A stretch of DNA of 16,597 nucleotides. Origin: UBA6382 sp963631415 (GTDB taxonomy: Bacteria; Bacteroidota; Bacteroidia; Bacteroidales; Bacteroidaceae). The stretch lies in NCBI GenBank assembly GCA_963631415.1, contig CAVGQS010000045.1, positions 1 through 16,597 on the forward strand, written 5' to 3'. Positions 1 to 5,704 of this stretch are shown here, one piece after another. A model generated the notes under the pieces. That model did no database searches. It was not told the DNA's origin and was given only the letters and a program-made list of their open reading frames with translations. Position 1 is the first letter of the stretch. Each line of letters opens with the position of its first letter. Position numbers and translations under genes: made by a program.

Positions 1-1
1 G

Positions 2-48
2 AAAATTTTTTAAGTCCGCACAAAATTTTTTTAAGTCCGCACAAAAAA
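2..48. repeat. Tandem AT-rich repeat, about 20 bp unit, two copies plus a partial third
   Basis: Two adjacent copies of a unit consisting of AAAA, a run of six or seven T, then AAGTCCGCAC occupy 2-21 and 22-42. A further A run at 43-48 may be the start of a third copy. The array reaches the window edge, so its full length is unknown. No gene lies on it. A related motif is seen in inverted orientation at 16554-16568. Function unknown. Confidence 0.8.
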
Positions 49-74
49 CTCGGAATGAACAGCGATAGGCCTAA

Positions 75-105
75 ACGTAAAACGTAACACGTATAACGTA
101 AAACA
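75..105. repeat. Degenerate AACGTAAAAC-type short repeats
   Basis: A 30-base AT-rich stretch repeats the core ACGTAAAAC / ACGTAAC / ACGTATAAC several times in direct orientation. It is non-coding and sits between the edge repeat and the folded repeat region. No function can be assigned. It may be part of the same composite intergenic repeat. Confidence 0.5.
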
Positions 106-110
106 TTAAA

Positions 111-410
111 TGGACCACGGATAGCCGCGGAGAGAAAAACGAACACGAATCGCTCGAATAGCACGAATTTTGGCTTCCGGGAAGCCAGTGGGTGGCTATA
201 CTTATCCGTGTAATCTGAAATCAGTGGTTTCATAAATGTTTTGTGTGTTGGGTTTTGTGTTGTGAGCAGCTCTTGTTCGCTGAAATTCGCGAGATTCGTG
301 GTTCCATAAATGTTTTAGGTGTTGTGTTTTGGGTTATAAACGTTTTGCGTTGGGTGCTGAAGGCGGACTGCAATAATTTTTTTAGTAATACTTCGTGAAG
401 CCAAAATTCG
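111..410. repeat. Composite intergenic repeat region with nested inverted and direct repeats
   Basis: This non-coding stretch has four internal matches. A 14-base perfect inverted repeat pairs 164-177 (CGAATTTTGGCTTC) with 397-410. An 8-base inverted repeat pairs 116-123 (CACGGATA) with 203-210. A 17-base palindrome lies at 171-187 (TGGCTTCC, central G, GGAAGCCA). A roughly 41-base imperfect direct repeat occurs at 224-264 and 298-338, sharing GTGGTTNCATAAATGTTTT and a T/G-rich tail. The vocabulary (ACCACGGAT, CACGAAT, ATTCGTGGTT) resembles interspersed intergenic repeats I recall from bacterial genomes. I see no open reading frame worth calling. Whether it is a MITE-like element, an RNA-level structure or a relic is undecided. 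Confidence 0.65.
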
Positions 411-445
411 CTTTGTGACAAACATCGGTTTTGGCACAATGATAC

Positions 446-493
446 AAAAAAAGAGCCGCCTTGCAGACTGGTCGGTCTGCAAGGCGGCTCTTT
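446..493 (-). terminator. Rho-independent terminator of the alkaline phosphatase gene
   Basis: A perfect 19-bp stem (450-468 with 475-493) and a 6-base loop lie 25 bases beyond the phosphatase stop codon. On the minus strand the stem is followed by a T run (complement of the A run from 446). This is a textbook intrinsic terminator for leftward transcription. The A/T ends are also complementary, so it may block transcription from both sides. Confidence 0.93.
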
Positions 494-517
494 GGTTTTG
501 TATGTGTGAGGTGTGCG

Positions 518-2230
518 CTACTTGAGATATTTGGCGAGGTCGGCGGGGAGGTAGAACATGTCGTTGCGGTCTACGTAGGTCACCACGCTGGCGAGCTGGA
601 CGCTGCGGGGGGCAGACTTGCCGTCCGCCACCTCGATGGTGTTGGTGAAGGGGCGTATGGTCAGCGTCTTGCCGTTGGCGGCGTTGCGCACCACGAGTGT
701 GGGGCGCTCCTTGGCCTTGGGGTTGCGCTGGAGGTCCACTTCGTAGCCGCTGAAGACATCGGTGTGGCGCGCGAAGATGTTGTCGCTGAACTTCTGCATC
801 TTGCCGTACATGCCGAAGAGGGCCTGGAGGTAGTGGGCGAGGTCTACGTTGGAGTTGACGCCCATGATGCGCTGGTCGGCCTTGGGGTGGTAGCAGGCGA
901 GCATCACCTCTTCGCCGGTGTGGCCGCCGGTGGTCCAGCCGAAGCAGGTGTGGGCGGTCAGAATCTTGGTGATTACGCCGGAGAGGTAGCTGCTGTAGAG
1001 GGGCGACGTCTTGTCGGGTGCGCGCAGTTCCTCGGGCACGGGGCTGTTCTTGTAGCCGCGGCTGTTCATGAGGAGCAGTTCCTCGTCTTTGGTGAGTTCG
1101 ATGGAGGCGTATTTCCTGAAGATGCTCTTGAGGCTGTCGAAGGGCTGGGCGTTGATTATCTCCTCCAGTCCGTCGCTGCTCTTCTTGTATTTGTTGACTT
1201 GGCCAAAGAGTCGCTCGAGCGAGGCGTGGCTGTAGTCGGCTATGTCTCGGCGGCTGATGCTGAAGCCGCTGTTGCCGTGGTCTACGGTGATGATGACGGC
1301 GGTGTTGCCGTCCTTGCGGGCGAACTCGAGGGCTGCGCCCACGGCCTTGTCGAAGGCGAGAAACTCGTTGACGACGGCGCCGGGGTCGTTGGCGTGGGCT
1401 GCCCAGTCAACCTTGGAGCCCTCTACCATGAGGAAGAAGCCCTTGCTGTTGCGCGAGAGCTTGCCGATGGCGGTGCGTGTCATCTCTTCGAGCGAGGGCT
1501 GCTGGGCTGGGTCGCGGTCCATGTCGTAGTCCATGTCCTCCTGGTCGAAGAGCGCCCACATCTTGCTGCCCTTGTCGCTGCGCATGCCGCTGATGTCGTC
1601 GCGGTAGACGTTGACGCCCTGGCTGCGCAGGTAGGCCTCGTTGTCGGAGTTGAGGTAGCCGCAGCCGCCGCCGATGACTACGTCAAGCCCGTTGTGGACC
1701 ATTTGGTCGGAGATGACGCCCGAGGCGTTGCGGTTGTAGTAGTGGGCGGAGCAGTCGGCTGGGGTGGCGTGGGGAAACTGGCAGGTGAAGACCAGTCCGG
1801 CGCTCTTGCCCAAGAGCTGCTTGCCTGCCTCGAGCAGGGTGGCCATGGGGGCGTAGGCGCGGGTGGAGTCTACGAAGCCGATGTTGGCTGAGCCCTTGTA
1901 GGGCGGATAGGTCGACACGTAGCCGGCGCGCGAGCGGTGGCCCGTCATGTAGCACGACGTGGTGGGGGCGGAATCGCCGATGGGTGCGTCGGAGTTGCAC
2001 GTCACTACGGTGCCGCACATCCAGGGGTCGAGGTTGAGATGCTCCTTGGCGGGGTCGCGGTAGCGCTGCAGCCAGCGCGCCGCACTCGCCACGCTGAGCG
2101 AGGTGCCGTCGGAGATGAACAAGATGACGTTCTTGACGGGTTTCACCTTCTCGGGAGCTATGGCGCTCGCCGAGCAACAAACTGCTGCTGCCAACACGAA
2201 GCCGGCGGCTTTCTTTATGGCTGTATACAT
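518..2230 (-). CDS. phoA: Secreted alkaline phosphatase (PhoA family)
   Basis: The 570-residue protein begins with a signal peptide (KK, a hydrophobic run at about 10-20, small residues at SASA 20-23), so it should act in the periplasm hydrolysing phosphomonoesters. The PhoA metal and nucleophile residues are in order: D41 in ISDG; D86-S87 (nucleophile Ser) in GDSAP; E270, D275 and H279 in VEGSKVDWAAHAND; D317-H318 in TVDHGN; and H437 in GHTGEE. The spacing E270/D275/H279 equals E. coli E322/D327/H331. Trp276 stands where E. coli has Lys328, as in many non-enterobacterial enzymes. After the catalytic domain (about residue 490) an extra C-terminal piece of about 75 residues (pattern IEVADGKS, then FYLPADLAKYL) resembles copper-amine-oxidase N-like domains; this is a tentative reading. 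The gene is last in the leftward series, 117 bases after argB, and has its own terminator. The family call is secure; the symbol is by family. Confidence 0.93.
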   Translation of the reverse strand: MYTAIKKAAGFVLAAAVCCSASAIAPEKVKPVKNVILFISDGTSLSVASAARWLQRYRDPAKEHLNLDPWMCGTVVTCNSDAPIGDSAPTTSCYMTGHRSRAGYVSTYPPYKGSANIGFVDSTRAYAPMATLLEAGKQLLGKSAGLVFTCQFPHATPADCSAHYYNRNASGVISDQMVHNGLDVVIGGGCGYLNSDNEAYLRSQGVNVYRDDISGMRSDKGSKMWALFDQEDMDYDMDRDPAQQPSLEEMTRTAIGKLSRNSKGFFLMVEGSKVDWAAHANDPGAVVNEFLAFDKAVGAALEFARKDGNTAVIITVDHGNSGFSISRRDIADYSHASLERLFGQVNKYKKSSDGLEEIINAQPFDSLKSIFRKYASIELTKDEELLLMNSRGYKNSPVPEELRAPDKTSPLYSSYLSGVITKILTAHTCFGWTTGGHTGEEVMLACYHPKADQRIMGVNSNVDLAHYLQALFGMYGKMQKFSDNIFARHTDVFSGYEVDLQRNPKAKERPTLVVRNAANGKTLTIRPFTNTIEVADGKSAPRSVQLASVVTYVDRNDMFYLPADLAKYLK

Positions 2231-2268
2231 TATTATAATAGAGTTTTTAATGGTTTTTTGACGGGATA

Positions 2269-2297
2269 CTGGTGCGTTTGTTTATCCTGGTGCGTTT
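2269..2297. promoter_or_regulatory. 11-bp direct repeat upstream of the alkaline phosphatase
   Basis: CTGGTGCGTTT occurs exactly twice, at 2269-2279 and 2287-2297, a period of 18 bases. It lies 39-67 bases upstream of the phosphatase start. The 117-base spacer shows no clear TAnnTTTG promoter. A paired direct repeat is a plausible operator, for example for phosphate control, but no known binding site is recognised. Chance duplication is possible. Confidence 0.35.
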
Positions 2298-2347
2298 AAT
2301 GGGGGGCCGGCGCTTTGGGCAGGGTTGTGCAGGTGTCTGCGCCCTGG

Positions 2348-3124
2348 TCAGAGCGTGATGGTGGTGCCGCACAGTCCTATCTGGTCGGAGCGGGTGATGA
2401 CCACCCGGCTCACTCCGCCCCTGAGGGCGTTGAAGCTGTTGTCGAGTTTGGGGAGCATGCCGCCCGACACTACGCCCTGCTCCTTGAGCGAGGCGTAGGA
2501 CTCTTCTGTAATCTGCGGAATGACGCTGTCGTCGTCGTCGGCATTGAGCAACACGCCTTTCTTCTCGAAGCAGAAGGTGAGGGTGACATCGTAGAGGCGG
2601 CTCATGGCCTTGGCCACCTCGCCAGCCACGGTGTCGGCGTTGGTGTTGAGCAGTTGCGCGCCGCTGCCCAGCGTGAGCGGAGCCACCACGGGTACCACTC
2701 CGCCCTCTATGAGCAGCGAGACGGCATCAGCGTCAACGCTGTCCACGTCGCCCACAAAGCCGTAGTCGATGCCCTCGGGCGTGACGGGGCGGCGGTGGGA
2801 GCGAATGACGCTCATGTCGGCGCCGGTCAGTCCCAGCGCCTTGAGTCCGCGGTCGGAGATTTGCGCCACGATGTTCTTGTTGACCAGTCCGCCATAGACC
2901 ATGGTGACGACGCGCAGCATGCTGGCGTCGGTGATGCGGCGGCCGTTGACCATCTGCGTCTGGAGCCCCATCTGTGCGGCTATGTCGGTGGCGGTGCGTC
3001 CGCCGCCGTGAATGAGCATTTTGGCTCCCTCAATGCTGGAGAACCTGTCGAGCAGCTGCGACAGCGACTCGGGGTCTTCAACTATTTTGCCGCCAACCTT
3101 GACGACGGTAAGAGATTTCTTCAT
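2348..3124 (-). CDS. argB: N-acetylglutamate (or N-succinylglutamate) kinase
   Basis: This cytoplasmic amino-acid kinase of 258 residues is normal length for the family and performs the second step of arginine synthesis, phosphorylating the side-chain carboxylate of N-acylglutamate. Visible motifs are KVGGK (K9 binds phosphate), HGGGR at 39-43, NGRRITD at about 60-66, LNTNAD at 159-164 (D164 is the organising Asp) and GGMLPKL with K226, the second catalytic lysine. Known for the phylum: Bacteroides fragilis uses succinylated rather than acetylated intermediates, so the true substrate here may be N-succinylglutamate; this is inference. The gene follows speA after 66 bases on the same strand, and is probably the last gene of the topA-aroK-speA-argB unit. 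The start is set by the KKSLTVVKVGGK N-terminus, where the family begins. Confidence 0.95.
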   Translation of the reverse strand: MKKSLTVVKVGGKIVEDPESLSQLLDRFSSIEGAKMLIHGGGRTATDIAAQMGLQTQMVNGRRITDASMLRVVTMVYGGLVNKNIVAQISDRGLKALGLTGADMSVIRSHRRPVTPEGIDYGFVGDVDSVDADAVSLLIEGGVVPVVAPLTLGSGAQLLNTNADTVAGEVAKAMSRLYDVTLTFCFEKKGVLLNADDDDSVIPQITEESYASLKEQGVVSGGMLPKLDNSFNALRGGVSRVVITRSDQIGLCGTTITL

Positions 3125-3141
3125 GTGCTTGTAGTATTGCA

Positions 3142-3178
3142 GGGGCAGGCTTGCGGCGCAGAGTGGCGGCGCTGCCCC
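3142..3178. other. GC-rich hairpin between speA and argB
   Basis: GGGGCAG at 3142-3148 pairs with CTGCCCC at 3172-3178 around a GC-rich 23-base interior. There is no T-tract on the minus strand, so it is not a standard terminator. In the mRNA it could stabilise the upstream speA message or attenuate argB. The role is inferred only. Confidence 0.45.
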
Positions 3179-3190
3179 CTTGTTGGCTTG

Positions 3191-5089
3191 TTAGCGTTCG
3201 AGATAGGTGTAGTCGTAGAGGTCGCTCTGGAAGTAGGAGATGAAGTCCTTGCCCTCGCGCGGCGTGATGCGGCCTTCGCTCACGGCCTTGTCTACCCACG
3301 TCTCGAGGTGGCGCACCATCTGCTTGGGGTCGTACTGCACGTATTCGAGCACGTCGGCCACCGTCTCGCCGTCGATGATTTGGTCGATGGCGTAGGAGCC
3401 GTCTTCAGCCACCGACACGTGCACTGCGTTGGTGTCGCCAAAGAGGTTGTGCATGTTGCCCAGAATCTCCTGGTAGGCGCCGACGAGGAAGACTCCGATG
3501 TAGTAGGGCTCGTTCTTCTTGAGTCCGTGGAGGGGGATGTAGCTGGTCTGTCGCCCGTTGTAGACAAAGGTGTCGATTTTGCCGTCGCTGTCGCAGGTGA
3601 TGTCCTGGATGGTGGCGTTGTGGTCGGGTTTTTCTCCCAGGCGGTGTATGGGCATGATGGGGAAGAGCTGGCCGATGGCCCACGAGTCTGGCAGCGACTG
3701 GAAGAGCGAGAAGTTGCAGTAGTATTTGTCGGCAAGAATTTTGTCGAGCTTGCGCAGCTCTTCGGGCATGTGCTTCTGGGTGTGTGCTATGGCGTTGACT
3801 TCGCGCGTGATGCTCCAGTAGACGCTCTCTATCTGTGCGCGCGTCTTGAGGTCGATGAGTCCGTGGCGGAAGAGGTCGAGTCCCTCTTCGCGTATCTGCT
3901 CGGCGTCGTGCCAGTCTTCGAGCATGGAGCGCGCCGATATCTTGTCCCATATCTCGGAGAGGTCGCGCACGAGCTTGTGGTCGTCGGGCGAGGCCTCCCA
4001 CGACTCGTCCATCGTGGGCTGCGAGGTGCAGTCGAAGGCGTCGAGAATGAGCACCGAGTGGTGGGCGGAGAGCGAGCGTCCGCCCTCAGAGATGATGTTG
4101 GGGTGGGGAATGCCGTTGTGGTCGGCTGCCTCTACGAAGGTGTAGACGCAGTCGTTGATATACTCCTGAATGGAGTAGTTGACGGAGCTTTCGCTGTGGG
4201 AGGAGCGTGTGCCGTCGTAGTCTACGCCGAGTCCGCCTCCGCAGTCCACAAACTCCACGCCGTAGCCCAGCTTGTGGAGCTGCACGTAGAACTGCGCCGC
4301 CTCGGTCAGCGCAAACTGTATGCGGCGTATCTTGGTGATCTGGCTGCCTATGTGGAAGTGCATCAGCTTGAGGCAGTCCTGCATGTCGTTGGCGCGCAGG
4401 AAGTCGAGGGCGCGGAGCAGGTCAGACGAGTCGAGTCCGAACTTGCTGGCGTCGCCTCCGCTCTCCTCCCACTTGCCGGCGCCCGACGAGGCGAGCTTGA
4501 TGCGTATGCCCAGCTGCGGGCGGAGGTCCATGGTCTTGGCAGTGGCGACGATTACCTCGATCTCCTCAAACTTCTCGGCTACGAGGAAGATGCGCTTGCC
4601 CATCTTCTGCGCCAGCAGCGCCAGCTCGATGAAGCTGTGGTCTTTGTGGCCGTTGCAGATGACGATGCTGTCGGAGTCCATGTTGGCGGCGAGGACGGCG
4701 TGGAGCTCTGGTTTGGAGCCCGCCTCGAGTCCGAGGTTGTAGCGCTTGCCGTGGCTGATTATCTCCTCCACCACCGGTTTCATCTGGTTGACCTTGATGG
4801 GGAAGATGATGAAGTGCTCTCCCTTGAAGTTATACTCTTTGGCAGCCTTCTCAAAGCAGTCGGCTGTCTTCTCTATGCGGCTGTCGAGTATGTCGGGAAA
4901 TCGGAGCAGCATGGGCGTAGACGTGCGCTTGGCCACCAGGTCGTCGACCAGATCCTTGAGGTCTATCTGGTTGGAGTCCTTGAAGGGCGTGACGTAGACG
5001 TGTCCCTTCTTGTTAATCCCGAAAAAATTTACTCCCCAGCCTCCGATGTTGTAGAGTTCTTCGGAGTCTTCAATTCGCCATTTTGCCAT
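3191..5089 (-). CDS. speA: Biosynthetic arginine decarboxylase
   Basis: A PLP-dependent enzyme of 632 residues, close to the roughly 650 of E. coli SpeA, it converts arginine to agmatine, the entry to putrescine and spermidine. The N-terminal alanine-racemase-fold barrel carries the PLP lysine in FPIKVNQ (K99), HFHIGSQ with H246, the phosphate-binding DCGGGLGVDYDG at about 282-293, and SEGGRS at 334-339. The C-terminal half ends in the beta domain with ITCDSDG (C499, D502), the family's second active-site contribution across the dimer. No signal peptide is seen, so it is cytoplasmic. Only 8 bases separate it from aroK, which points to translational coupling. In Bacteroidetes agmatine feeds N-carbamoylputrescine and the carboxyspermidine route (family knowledge); those genes are not in this window. 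Confidence 0.96.
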   Translation of the reverse strand: MAKWRIEDSEELYNIGGWGVNFFGINKKGHVYVTPFKDSNQIDLKDLVDDLVAKRTSTPMLLRFPDILDSRIEKTADCFEKAAKEYNFKGEHFIIFPIKVNQMKPVVEEIISHGKRYNLGLEAGSKPELHAVLAANMDSDSIVICNGHKDHSFIELALLAQKMGKRIFLVAEKFEEIEVIVATAKTMDLRPQLGIRIKLASSGAGKWEESGGDASKFGLDSSDLLRALDFLRANDMQDCLKLMHFHIGSQITKIRRIQFALTEAAQFYVQLHKLGYGVEFVDCGGGLGVDYDGTRSSHSESSVNYSIQEYINDCVYTFVEAADHNGIPHPNIISEGGRSLSAHHSVLILDAFDCTSQPTMDESWEASPDDHKLVRDLSEIWDKISARSMLEDWHDAEQIREEGLDLFRHGLIDLKTRAQIESVYWSITREVNAIAHTQKHMPEELRKLDKILADKYYCNFSLFQSLPDSWAIGQLFPIMPIHRLGEKPDHNATIQDITCDSDGKIDTFVYNGRQTSYIPLHGLKKNEPYYIGVFLVGAYQEILGNMHNLFGDTNAVHVSVAEDGSYAIDQIIDGETVADVLEYVQYDPKQMVRHLETWVDKAVSEGRITPREGKDFISYFQSDLYDYTYLER

Positions 5090-5097
5090 TTCTGTTC

Positions 5098-5667
5098 TTA
5101 TACGGTGGTGTTTGTGTTGTTGTTATGTGTGTGAGATTGTTGTTGTTCTACCATGCTGACGATGCGGTCCACGAGCACGTCCATCTTTGAGAACTTGTCC
5201 AGGATGTCCACGCTGACCGTGAGCTGCGCCTTGGAGTAGAAGGGGCGGCGCTTGTCCATCTGCTCAGCCACGAACTGCAGCAGTTCGTCGCCCTGCTTGT
5301 CGCGCAGCAGCGGGCGCACGCTGCGGCTCATCTTGAGGTGCGCCACGATGGTCTGCGGCGAGGCGTCGAAGAAGACGGTGGTGCCGCGCTGGTTGAGGTA
5401 GTCCATGTTGTCGAAGAAGCAGGGTGTGCCTCCGCCGAGCGCCAGGACGATGTTTTCGAACTCAGCCACCTCGTGGAGCATCTTGCGCTCTACCTGCCTG
5501 AAGCCCTCCTCGCCCTGTTCGGCAAAGATTTCGCTGATTTTTTTGCGGTAGCGCTCCTCGATGTACCAGTCCAGGTCGTAGAACTCCATGCCGAGCCGCT
5601 TGGCGAGGATTTTGCCCGCCGAGGTTTTGCCGGCTCCCATGTAGCCTATGATCATCACGCTTTTCAT
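5098..5667 (-). CDS. aroK: Shikimate kinase
   Basis: This 189-residue P-loop kinase phosphorylates shikimate with ATP, the fifth step to chorismate. It shows Walker A GYMGAGKT (8-15), the DLD acidic pair (31-33), the shikimate-binding FR (56-57), GGG at 78-80, and a lid with RPLL around R118. The core matches the family's usual 170-180 residues. The last 14 or so residues are a low-complexity Gln/His/Asn/Thr tail encoded by a GTT/GTG-rich repeat tract (5101-5150), probably a dispensable extension created by simple-sequence expansion. The gene lies 37 bases after topA and 8 bases before speA. No promoter is visible between them, so it is read as an internal operon gene. Confidence 0.96.
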   Translation of the reverse strand: MKSVMIIGYMGAGKTSAGKILAKRLGMEFYDLDWYIEERYRKKISEIFAEQGEEGFRQVERKMLHEVAEFENIVLALGGGTPCFFDNMDYLNQRGTTVFFDASPQTIVAHLKMSRSVRPLLRDKQGDELLQFVAEQMDKRRPFYSKAQLTVSVDILDKFSKMDVLVDRIVSMVEQQQSHTHNNNTNTTV

Positions 5668-5704
5668 GCTCGTGGCTGTGTGGTCTGTTGGGTGGTGTGC
5701 GCCC

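Noticed and set aside
230..439. Minus-strand 69-codon frame in the left spacer
   Set aside because: It lies across direct and inverted repeats, has low-complexity composition, no ribosome-binding or promoter support, and no family resemblance.
461..1891. Long plus-strand frame opposite the alkaline phosphatase
   Set aside because: Antisense shadow: it starts within the terminator stem and has no recognisable domain.
2317..2344. Possible terminator after argB
   Set aside because: GGGC/GCCC and GCAG/CTGC can pair, but the stems are short and no T-tract follows on the minus strand.
2315..5134. Long plus-strand open frame (939 codons) opposite speA and argB
   Set aside because: It is antisense to two genes with clear catalytic motifs. 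Its translation is Val/Gly/Ala/His/Glu-rich without any family motif, as expected from the complement of GC-rich codons.
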